Assembly: GCA_964390795.1 (NCBI GenBank) | Contig: CAYMLQ010000170.1 | Location: 1 to 11,485 of the forward strand | DNA: 11,485 bases | Origin: CAYMLQ01 sp964390795 | GTDB lineage: Bacteria > Verrucomicrobiota > Kiritimatiellia > RFP12 > UBA1067 | Reading direction: 5' to 3' | In this document: positions 5,711 through 11,485 of the stretch, piece by piece | How the letters are laid out: the number at the start of each line of letters is the position of its first letter | How positions within the stretch are numbered: position 1 is the first letter of the stretch | The notes under the pieces: model-generated | What the model saw: the letters and a program-made list of their open reading frames with translations, nothing else | Database searches by the model: none | What the model was told of the DNA's origin: nothing | Position numbers and translations under genes: made by a program

Positions 5711-7003
5711 ATGAGCAACAGAGAAGCGGCATTTTTGAAACAGAACGGGCTGGATGTCGAGGGGATTGACCGCGAGGCGCTGCTGGCGGTTTTCGCGGAG
5801 GAGATGGATGCCGGACTGGCGGGGAGACCCTCGTCGCTGATGATGATCCCGTCTTTCATCTCCATCGACAAGCCGGTCAAGACCGATACGCCGGTCGTGG
5901 TGCTGGATGCGGGCGGCACGAACCTGCGGGCGGCTGTCGTGAAGATCAGCGCACGGGGCAAGGCCGAGATCGGCGCGTTCTTTAAGCGTCCGATGCCTGG
6001 CACGCAGGGCGAGGTCAGCGCCGACGCTTTTTACGACGCGTTCGCAGATTTTCTGATGCCGATCATCGCCGAGTCCGAGTCGATCGGCTTCTGTTTCTCC
6101 TATCCGGCGGAGATCATGCCGGATTGCGATGCCAAGCTGCTGCGCTGGAGCAAGCAGATCCAGGTGCCGTCGGTGGTCGGGACGATGATCGGTTCGGGGC
6201 TGTTGAAGCATCTCGCGCAGCGCGGCTACCCGCGCCGCACGGTGATCCTGAACGACACGGTGGCGACGCTGCTGGCGGGCAAGAGCGCGGGCGTGGCCCG
6301 CGTCTATTCAGCCTATGTCGGCTTTATTCTGGGCACGGGCACCAACACGGCCTATGTCGAGCGCAACGCCCTCATCACCAAGCGGACGGATCTGGATCCG
6401 GCGGGCTCAATGGCGATCAATGTTGAGTCGGGCGCGTTCCGGCGTATCCGGCAGTCGCTGTTCGACACGATCTTGGACGCGGGTACGAACGACTGCGGCC
6501 ACTACACGTTCGAAAAAATGATTTCCGGCGCGTATCTCGGCTGGCTGGGCTTCACGGTGCTGGGCGAGGCGGCCAAGGCGGGCTTTTTCTCGGCGGCTGC
6601 CGCGGCGAAGATCGCGACGTGGAGCAGGGTCTCGAACAAGCACATGGACGACTTTTGCGGGGGCGCGCCGACGCCGGACAATCCTTTCCTCGACGCGGCT
6701 TTCAGCGCGGCGGACCGCGAGTCGGTGGTCAGCCTCTGCACGCCGGTCTACGCGCGGGCTGCGGTGCTGACGGCGGTGAACCTGGCCTCGGCGGTTCTCA
6801 AGACCGGCGAGGGCAAGGATCCGGCGCGGCCGGTGTGCGTGAATGTGGACGGCTCCACCTATTACAAGACGCTGACCGCGGATTTCCAGAACCGTGTGCA
6901 GCGTGAGCTGAAGGCCCTGCTTGCGCCGCGCGGCATCGCGTACGAACTGATTCAGGTGGCCGAGTCGCCGGTGATCGGAGCGGCCGTGGCGGGGCTGATG
7001 TGA
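5711..7003 (+). CDS. Hexokinase (glucokinase), eukaryote-like hexokinase family
   Basis: A 430-residue cytoplasmic sugar kinase that transfers phosphate from ATP to a hexose at C6. The family motifs appear in order: LDAGGTNLRAAV (phosphate-1 loop, DAGGTN at 66-71), GFCFSYP (126-132), LNDTVATLLAG with the catalytic base D182, GTGTN (208-212), INVESGAF (236-243, sugar-binding N237 and E239), EKMISGAYLG (268-277) and VNVDGSTYYKT (adenosine site, 380-387). Its length fits single-domain bacterial hexokinases, about half of the 100-kDa mammalian enzyme. The start is ATG 5711 with GGGAG eight bases upstream. The next gene starts 26 bases after its stop, so the two are probably co-transcribed. Preference for glucose over other hexoses cannot be read from the sequence. 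Confidence 0.9.
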   Translation: MSNREAAFLKQNGLDVEGIDREALLAVFAEEMDAGLAGRPSSLMMIPSFISIDKPVKTDTPVVVLDAGGTNLRAAVVKISARGKAEIGAFFKRPMPGTQGEVSADAFYDAFADFLMPIIAESESIGFCFSYPAEIMPDCDAKLLRWSKQIQVPSVVGTMIGSGLLKHLAQRGYPRRTVILNDTVATLLAGKSAGVARVYSAYVGFILGTGTNTAYVERNALITKRTDLDPAGSMAINVESGAFRRIRQSLFDTILDAGTNDCGHYTFEKMISGAYLGWLGFTVLGEAAKAGFFSAAAAAKIATWSRVSNKHMDDFCGGAPTPDNPFLDAAFSAADRESVVSLCTPVYARAAVLTAVNLASAVLKTGEGKDPARPVCVNVDGSTYYKTLTADFQNRVQRELKALLAPRGIAYELIQVAESPVIGAAVAGLM

Positions 7004-7029
7004 GGGCGTGCGCGAAACGGAGGCGTGGG

Positions 7030-8406
7030 ATGAGCGTTTTGATGCGGGGCGGTTTGATTGTCTGTTTGGCGGGGGCGCTGCTGGCTCAGGAGCAGCCGGC
7101 TACGCAGGAGCAGCCGGCGGAGCAGGAACGGGTAGAGGCGACCGATCTGGGCGAGGTCTTCACGGAGGCTACGAGTTGGGCACAGGGTGCGGACGCCTTC
7201 ATGGGCGACTTCCAAAAGTTCGGCTTCAGCCTGGTGGACGGCAAGCAGACGGCGATGTCGAACAAGAAGAAGGCGCTACGCTTCTTGGGGCAGGACGTCT
7301 GCGAGGCGCGCGTGTACTTCGATCAGACAGCGGTGCGGCGGGTCGAGCTGTCGGTCTACAACAAAGGCGATGCGGGTGTCAAAGACAAGGAGTCGTTTGA
7401 GGGGCTGGTGGCCGCGGTGAAGGCCAAGGTGGCTGCGTTCGCCAAAGAGCCGGGCATGACGGGCAAGACCTCGAACGACCGGCCGAACTATCTGGTCAAG
7501 CGCCACCAGTGGGTCAAGACGTCGCCCGGCATTCAGATGGAGTGGGCTTATGTCGAGCCGCACCGGTCCGGGGGTAAGAGCGTAGAGTATGGCGCGGAGT
7601 ACGTCAAAATGCTGCTGATGCCGGTCAAGGCGGGCGGCATGACGGCCGCGCACGCCAAGAACGCACGGGCGGTGAAGGGTAACGTGACGCGCAAACCCGA
7701 GGGCGATGTGTGGATCGATAACGTGCCGATGGTCGACCAAGGGCAGAAGGGGTATTGCGCGGCGGCGTCGTCCGAACGCGTGCTGCGCTATTACGGGCTC
7801 GAGGTCGACCAGCACCAGATCGCGCAGCTTGCGAACACGGCTGCCGAGGGAGGCACCACGCTGGAGGGTATGGCCAAGGCGATCGCCAAAGTCGGGAAGC
7901 AATTCCAGCTCGACAAGAAAGACCTGATTTCGCCCGATCCGGACGGCAGCTTCGAGAAGAGCGAGCACGCCAAGCTGATCGATCAGTACAATGCGGCCGC
8001 AAAAAAGAAGAAAGCGTCCGAGATTGACTGGAAAGACTACACGAAAGATCACATCGTTGACATCCAGGGAATTTGGACGGCGATGGATCCCGAGATTCTG
8101 CTGGCTGCGCGCAGCGGTCAGAAGCAGGGGATGGCCCAGTTTATGAAGAATATCTCGGGGTACGTGGATCAGGGCGTGCCGTTGCTGTGGTCGTGCCTGG
8201 TCGGCATGTATCCCGAGGAGCCAGCCATCGGCCAGGAGGGCGCGTTCGGGCACGTGCGGCTGATCATCGGGTACAACACGAAAACCAAAGAGGTTCTGTA
8301 TTCCGATTCGTGGGGGCCGAAACATGCCTTAAAGCGTCTGCCGCTGGACAAGGCCTGGGCCATGACCAAAGGGGTGATCGTATTGAAGCCGCGCGATGTG
8401 CGGTGA
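7030..8406 (+). CDS. Secreted C39-like papain-fold cysteine peptidase
   Basis: A 458-residue exported protein. The start is ATG 7030 (MSVLMRGGLIVCLAGALLA), chosen because GGAGG (7019-7023) lies six bases upstream; a GTG at 7000 overlaps the hexokinase stop but has no ribosome site. The signal peptide probably ends near residue 19 (LLA/QEQ) and is followed by a Gln/Glu-rich linker. Residues about 35-225 form an unassigned N-terminal domain. The peptidase part begins with VPMVDQGQKGYCAAASSERVLRYYG: Q237 as oxyanion residue and C243 as nucleophile, then H408 (FGHVRLIIGYN) and D426 (YSDSWG). The C-to-H spacing of 165 residues is longer than in compact C39 domains because of a lysine-rich insert (about 316-345). 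It lacks the ABC transporter fusion of bacteriocin-processing C39 proteins, so it is probably a free periplasmic or extracellular enzyme. Substrate unknown. Confidence 0.75.
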   Translation: MSVLMRGGLIVCLAGALLAQEQPATQEQPAEQERVEATDLGEVFTEATSWAQGADAFMGDFQKFGFSLVDGKQTAMSNKKKALRFLGQDVCEARVYFDQTAVRRVELSVYNKGDAGVKDKESFEGLVAAVKAKVAAFAKEPGMTGKTSNDRPNYLVKRHQWVKTSPGIQMEWAYVEPHRSGGKSVEYGAEYVKMLLMPVKAGGMTAAHAKNARAVKGNVTRKPEGDVWIDNVPMVDQGQKGYCAAASSERVLRYYGLEVDQHQIAQLANTAAEGGTTLEGMAKAIAKVGKQFQLDKKDLISPDPDGSFEKSEHAKLIDQYNAAAKKKKASEIDWKDYTKDHIVDIQGIWTAMDPEILLAARSGQKQGMAQFMKNISGYVDQGVPLLWSCLVGMYPEEPAIGQEGAFGHVRLIIGYNTKTKEVLYSDSWGPKHALKRLPLDKAWAMTKGVIVLKPRDVR

Positions 8407-8414
8407 CGGGGAGA

Positions 8415-8447
8415 AGGCTTTTAGACTGTTAGGTTATCTAAAAGCCT
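8415..8447 (+). terminator. Stem-loop after the peptidase gene, possible terminator
   Basis: A perfect 11-bp inverted repeat, AGGCTTTTAGA (8415-8425) and TCTAAAAGCCT (8437-8447), with an 11-base loop, starting 8 bases after the stop codon. No T tract follows, so it may stabilise the 3' end or terminate weakly rather than act as a classical intrinsic terminator. Confidence 0.5.
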
Positions 8448-8454
8448 AATAGCC

Positions 8455-8645
8455 GCTCTCCCACCAGCAATTCTAAATTTGCTTTTCCGTTCACAAACCT
8501 GCGCGGAATCTTGCGCAGGGCGCGTCCGGAGGCCGCGCGCCACCCCTGAAAGATGCACTGCGCGAGGTGGCCCGCGATCTCCGAGCGCGGTTGCGAGCGA
8601 ACGTTGAAGTCAAATTTAGAATTGCTGAATTGCTGGCTCTCCCAC
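8455..8645. mobile_element. MITE-like element with inverted and direct repeats
   Basis: A 10-bp direct repeat, GCTCTCCCAC, lies at both ends (8455-8464 and 8636-8645). Just inside are 17-bp perfect inverted repeats, CAGCAATTCTAAATTTG (8465-8481) and CAAATTTAGAATTGCTG (8611-8627). The right end also has an 8-base duplication (AATTGCTG twice, 8620-8635). The AT-rich ends contrast with a GC-rich interior that carries a 7-bp hairpin (CCTGCGC 8498-8504, GCGCAGG 8513-8519). No transposase is encoded; both strands have long open frames through it but without a supported start. Direct repeat, terminal inverted repeat and lack of coding suggest a non-autonomous element, but a palindromic intergenic repeat is an alternative. 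Confidence 0.55.
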
Positions 8646-8654
8646 GGTTACGGA

Positions 8655-8684
8655 TTGCACGAGCGGGGCGGAATGGGGTATTCT
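8655..8684 (+). promoter_or_regulatory. Possible promoter of the S1-domain protein gene
   Basis: TTGCAC (8655-8660), 18 bases, TATTCT (8679-8684, 4 of 6). The -10 box is preceded by GG and lies 20 bases before the ATG. It is immediately downstream of the repeat element, which may therefore affect expression. GGAG (8696-8699) is the ribosome site. Confidence 0.35.
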
Positions 8685-8704
8685 AACGCTCCTTTGGAGA
8701 AAAA

Positions 8705-10147
8705 ATGAGCGATAAAAAAGTGTCGATGGCGGATTTCGAGTCGTTGCTGAGTGCGCAGTTGAACAGTTACCATAAAGGGTTCAACCCCGGTGACCGGGTG
8801 CGCGGGACGGTGAGCAACATCACCGGCCAGTATGTCATTTTGGACGTGAACGCCAAACGTGAGGGCCTGGTGCCCGTTGCGGACATGACCAACGAGGACG
8901 GGACGCTGCGCTGCAAGGTCGGCGAAGCCGTCGAAGTGATCTTCGCGGGCATGCAGAATGGCACGTTCCTGTTTTCCGGCAGCGTCGGCGCCAAACAGGT
9001 GATCGACCGCACGCTGGCCGACGCGTACGCGCGGCAGATGCCGGTCGAGGGCTTGGTCGAGAAGGAGATCAACGGCGGCTACGAGGTGACCGTCTCGGGC
9101 AAGCGCGCCTTCTGCCCCTTCTCGCAGATCAGCCTGTTCCGCCAGGAGGGCGCGGAGTATATCGGCCACAAGTTCAGCTTCCTGATCTCCGAATACGGCG
9201 AGGACGACCGCGGCACGAACGTGATCGTCAGCCGCCGCACGCTGCTGGAGAAGGAGCGCGAGGCGCAGCGCCAGGACCTGATCGAGGATCTGCACGTCGG
9301 CATGGTCGCCACGGGCACGGTCACGCGCATCGTGGAGTTCGGCGTGTTCGTTGATCTCGGCGGCGCGGAGGGCCTGATTCCGCTCAAGGAGATCGCCTGG
9401 GCGCGCGACGTGAAGCCCGAGGATGTGGTGAAGACCGGCGACAAGGTGGATGTGCAGATCAAAGACATCGACTGGGATCGCAACCGCATCTCGCTCAGCC
9501 TGCGCGGCGCGCAAAGCGACCCGTGGGACGCCGCCGTGGCCCGCTTTACGCAGGGCACGGTTTTCACCGGCAAGATCACCAAGCTGGAAAAGTTCGGCGC
9601 GTTCGCGCAGCTCGTTCCCGGCGTCGAGGGCCTGATCCCGATCGGCAAGCTGGGCGGCGGGCGCCGGTTGATGTCCGCGCGCGAAGTGGTGACCGAAGGG
9701 CAGGAGATCCTGCTGCAGGTGGACAGCGTGGACATCGAGCGCCGCCGCTTCAGCCTTAAGCCCGTGGACGAGCGCATCGCGGCGCTCAAGCCCGGCGAAC
9801 TGGCCGAGGGCTCGAAGGTCGACGGCATTGTCGAGGCGATCCAGCCGTTCGGCATTTTCGTGCGCCTTTCCGAGACCAAGACCGGCATGCTGCACATCAG
9901 CGAGACCGACATCCCCAAGGGCGGCAATCCCGCGGCCAAACTGGAGCGCCAGTTCCCGCCGTCGAGCAAGATCGAGGTGGTGGTCAAGAGCATCGAGGGC
10001 GACCGCATCGCGCTCACGCTCCCGGCCAAATGGGAGACACGCGGCGGTGACGAGGAGGGCAACGATGTCTCCTCGTGGCTTTCGTCCAACAAGGGCGGCG
10101 GCGCGTTGGGCTCGCTCGGCGACGCCTTCTCAAAGCTGCAGCTGTGA
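8705..10147 (+). CDS. rpsA: S1 RNA-binding protein, ribosomal protein S1-like
   Basis: A 480-residue protein built from five S1 (OB-fold) units at about 27-92, 112-177, 197-267, 283-352 and 367-439. Units 3-5 are the most typical: VTRIVEFGVFVDL..GAEGLIPLKEI, ITKLEKFGAFAQL..GVEGLIPIGKL and VEAIQPFGIFVRL..KTGMLHISE. The segment NVIVSRRTLLEKERE after unit 2 is a hallmark of bacterial S1 proteins, which hold mRNA on the 30S subunit. Unit 2 is divergent (GGYEVTVSGKRAFCPFSQ), as is usual for S1. The C-terminus is a low-complexity Gly/Ser tail (WLSSNKGGGALGSLGD). It is shorter than the six-domain proteobacterial RpsA (about 557 residues), so it may be the main S1 or a paralogue; the gene symbol is tentative. 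Start ATG 8705 with GGAG five bases before. It appears monocistronic. Confidence 0.8.
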   Translation: MSDKKVSMADFESLLSAQLNSYHKGFNPGDRVRGTVSNITGQYVILDVNAKREGLVPVADMTNEDGTLRCKVGEAVEVIFAGMQNGTFLFSGSVGAKQVIDRTLADAYARQMPVEGLVEKEINGGYEVTVSGKRAFCPFSQISLFRQEGAEYIGHKFSFLISEYGEDDRGTNVIVSRRTLLEKEREAQRQDLIEDLHVGMVATGTVTRIVEFGVFVDLGGAEGLIPLKEIAWARDVKPEDVVKTGDKVDVQIKDIDWDRNRISLSLRGAQSDPWDAAVARFTQGTVFTGKITKLEKFGAFAQLVPGVEGLIPIGKLGGGRRLMSAREVVTEGQEILLQVDSVDIERRRFSLKPVDERIAALKPGELAEGSKVDGIVEAIQPFGIFVRLSETKTGMLHISETDIPKGGNPAAKLERQFPPSSKIEVVVKSIEGDRIALTLPAKWETRGGDEEGNDVSSWLSSNKGGGALGSLGDAFSKLQL

Positions 10148-10149
10148 GG

Positions 10150-10194
10150 CGAACCAGCCCGTCGCAGGGCGCTTGCGTTGGGCGGGCCGGTTCG
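10150..10194 (+). terminator. Imperfect palindrome after the S1 gene, possible terminator or operator
   Basis: CGAACCAGCCCG (10150-10161) and CGGGCCGGTTCG (10183-10194) pair at 11 of 12 positions across a 21-base loop, which itself can form CGCA/TGCG. It starts three bases after the S1 stop codon. Its right arm falls inside the spacer of the next gene's putative promoter. There is no T run directly after it, though ATTTTT lies at 10209-10214. Confidence 0.45.
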
Positions 10195-10201
10195 GTAGAA
10201 T
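10173..10201 (+). promoter_or_regulatory. Possible promoter of the dehydrogenase gene
   Basis: TTGCGT (10173-10178), 17 bases, TAGAAT (10196-10201, 5 of 6 against TATAAT), the -10 box preceded by GG. The leader of roughly 27 bases carries AAGGAG (10218-10223) before ATG 10235. Confidence 0.45.
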
Positions 10202-10234
10202 AAAACGCATTTTTAACAAGGAGAGCGCATCATC

Positions 10235-11314
10235 ATGTCCAAGAAAACGTACAAGATCGCATTGATTGGCGGAGACGGCACGGGCCCCGAAGTCGCGGCC
10301 GAAGGTGTAAAGGTCGTGCAGGCGGCGGCGGCCAAGTTCGGTTTCCAGCTCGAGTTCACGCCATACGATTTCGGAGCGGAGCGCTATTTGAGAACCGGCG
10401 AAACCCTGCCGGATTCGGCGATCGAGGAGATGAAGAAGTATCAGGCCATTTTCCTGGGCGCGATCGGCCATCCGGACGTGAAGCCCGGCATCCTGGAACT
10501 CGGCATCCTGCTGAAGATGCGCTTTGCCTTGGATCAGTACATCAACCACCGCCCTGTGCGCCTCTTTCCCGGAGTGGAGACGCCGCTCAAGGGCAAGGGC
10601 CCCGAGGATATCGACTTTGTCGTGGTTCGCGAGAACAGCGGCGGCATCTACACCGGCCTGGGCGGCGCGACGCGCGTGGGTACTTCGGAGGAGATCGCCA
10701 CCCAGTTGATGGTCTACGACCGCCGTACGGTGGACCGCTGCCTGCGGTATGCCTTCGAGCTCAAGCGCCGGCGCAATGCCGCCAGCCCGAAGTACGCGGC
10801 CAAGCCGATCACGCTGGTTCACAAACGCAACGTCCTGACCCACTGCGGCGATCTCTGGTTCCGCGCTTTCGAGGAGATGGGCGCGGCTGAGTTCCCGGAA
10901 GTGAAGCGCGACTACAATCATGTGGACGCCGCCAACATGTGGTTCGTGAAGAACCCTGAATGGTTCGATGTGGTGGTCACCGAGAATCTGTTCGGCGACA
11001 TCATCACGGACCTCGGCGCCATGATTCAGGGCGGCCTCGGGGTTGCCGCCGGCGGCAACATCAACCCGACGGGGATTTCGATGTTCGAGCCGATGGGCGG
11101 CTCCGCACCCAAGTATACCGGGCTGAATGTCATCAACCCGATCGCCGCGGTCGGCGCGGCGGGGATGATGCTGGACACGCTCGGCGAGCGCGAGGCCGCT
11201 GCGGCGGTTGAGCGGGCCATTCTGACCACGACGCCCAAGATGAAGAGTCAGGCAGCCGGCAAAATGGGCTTCGGCACGACGCAGGTCGGCGACCTGGTTG
11301 CTGCGGAGGTGTAG
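10235..11314 (+). CDS. leuB: 3-isopropylmalate dehydrogenase family enzyme
   Basis: A 359-residue beta-decarboxylating dehydrogenase. GDGTGPEV (13-20) opens the fold. LLKMR (R96), NHRPVR (R106) and VREN (R132) supply the arginines that bind the malate moiety; GGIY (Y139), HKR (K197) and D231/D255/D259 (FGDIITD) complete the catalytic and metal site. GGIY and LLxxR match isopropylmalate dehydrogenases rather than the SxN motif of isocitrate dehydrogenase, so LeuB (leucine synthesis, 3-isopropylmalate to 2-ketoisocaproate) is the best guess; tartrate/malate dehydrogenases of the same family (DQYVNLRPVRL) are also close. The coenzyme loop reads GSAPKYTG: K293-Y294 is the pair that marks NADP use in isocitrate dehydrogenase, where NAD-dependent LeuB has Asp-Ile. 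No leuA, leuC or leuD is adjacent. Start ATG 10235, with GGAG (10220-10223) 11 bases upstream. Confidence 0.72.
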   Translation: MSKKTYKIALIGGDGTGPEVAAEGVKVVQAAAAKFGFQLEFTPYDFGAERYLRTGETLPDSAIEEMKKYQAIFLGAIGHPDVKPGILELGILLKMRFALDQYINHRPVRLFPGVETPLKGKGPEDIDFVVVRENSGGIYTGLGGATRVGTSEEIATQLMVYDRRTVDRCLRYAFELKRRRNAASPKYAAKPITLVHKRNVLTHCGDLWFRAFEEMGAAEFPEVKRDYNHVDAANMWFVKNPEWFDVVVTENLFGDIITDLGAMIQGGLGVAAGGNINPTGISMFEPMGGSAPKYTGLNVINPIAAVGAAGMMLDTLGEREAAAAVERAILTTTPKMKSQAAGKMGFGTTQVGDLVAAEV

Positions 11315-11335
11315 GCGGAGCGCTCGATGGTTTCC

Positions 11336-11433
11336 GGGGACGGGACAGGGACAGGAGTGTCCCTGCTCCCAGCGGGACGACCAGGACGGGCGTGTCCTTG
11401 CGTGTGCTTGAGGGCCGGGACAGGAGTGTCCCT
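11336..11433. repeat. Cluster of REP-like GGGAC/GTCCC palindromes
   Basis: Three related 16-nt palindromes: GGGACAGGAGTGTCCC at 11348-11363 and again at 11417-11432, and AGGACGGGCGTGTCCT at 11383-11398. A further stem pairs GTCCC-T-GCT (11359-11367) with AGC-GGGAC (11371-11378) and excludes the first hairpin. The run before copy 1 has closely spaced GGGAC words. The cluster starts about 20 bases after the dehydrogenase stop and could serve as its transcript end. Confidence 0.75.
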
Positions 11434-11462
11434 AACCCGAGTTCGCCAGTTGGACAGCATTT

Positions 11463-11475
11463 GAGTTCATAACTC
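11463..11475. repeat. Short palindrome at the window end
   Basis: GAGTT-CAT-AACTC, a 5-bp stem with a 3-base loop. No gene is visible between 11315 and 11485 apart from the repeats listed. Confidence 0.3.
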
Positions 11476-11485
11476 GTTGGAAATC

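Noticed and set aside
7000..7029. GTG start of the peptidase gene overlapping the hexokinase stop
   Set aside because: GGAGG six bases before ATG 7030 and the signal peptide starting there favour the later start.
7276..8325. Minus-strand open frame of 349 codons opposite the peptidase gene
   Set aside because: No family motif and no ribosome site; the plus strand has a signal peptide and active-site residues.
8477..8686. Small plus-strand frame through the repeat element ending at TAA 8684-8686
   Set aside because: No ATG, GTG or TTG with a ribosome site, and it overlaps inverted repeats and the S1 promoter; treated as part of the repeat element.
8648..9895. Minus-strand open frame of 415 codons opposite the S1 gene
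   Set aside because: Shadow of the S1 coding frame, whose repeated domains are unmistakable.
10235..11314. Isocitrate dehydrogenase (icd)
   Set aside because: The coenzyme pair is icd-like, but the SxN substrate motif is missing and GGIY and LLxxR match the LeuB group.

Overview
This is a GC-rich bacterial segment that reads like a metagenome-assembled contig from the PVC assemblage (Planctomycetota, Verrucomicrobiota, Lentisphaerota, Kiritimatiellota). The gene families suggest this: a secreted hydrazine-synthase-alpha-like dihaem protein, a secreted PQQ-type beta-propeller protein, a hexokinase of the eukaryote-like fold, and a Tat-type lipoprotein. The phylum is inferred from these families, not from a marker gene. 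Promoters and Shine-Dalgarno sites look conventional.

Layout. (1) 3-2036, plus: 5'-truncated HZS-alpha-like protein with two CxxCH haem motifs; the whole Illumina P5 flow-cell oligo including its T10 spacer is embedded at 332-370, so this part is an assembly artefact. (2) 2049-2690, minus: heptad-repeat coiled coil fused to a PD-(D/E)XK-like domain. (3) 2777-3037, minus: small Tat-type lipoprotein with a zinc ribbon, with a good promoter of its own. (4) 3246-4133, plus: divergent, archaeal-like thymidylate synthase. (5) 4208-5503, plus: secreted PQQ-like beta-propeller. (6) 5711-7003 hexokinase and (7) 7030-8406 secreted C39-like cysteine peptidase, probably co-transcribed. (8) 8705-10147, plus: five-domain S1 protein. 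(9) 10235-11314, plus: isopropylmalate-dehydrogenase-family enzyme with an NADP-type coenzyme motif.

The genes do not form one pathway. Most are single-gene units of general metabolism (dTMP synthesis, glucose phosphorylation, translation, a beta-decarboxylating dehydrogenase) interspersed with exported proteins. The most striking non-coding signal is in the gaps. Four of them each carry a different short-repeat architecture: 7-nt tandem units at 4142-4169, a 9-nt-phased inverted array at 5487-5592, a MITE-like element with 17-bp inverted and 10-bp direct repeats at 8455-8645, and three related 16-nt palindromes at 11348-11432. No defence system, CRISPR array, tRNA or rRNA was seen. I did not find a convincing new multi-gene system; the repeat families and the adapter artefact are what deserve attention.
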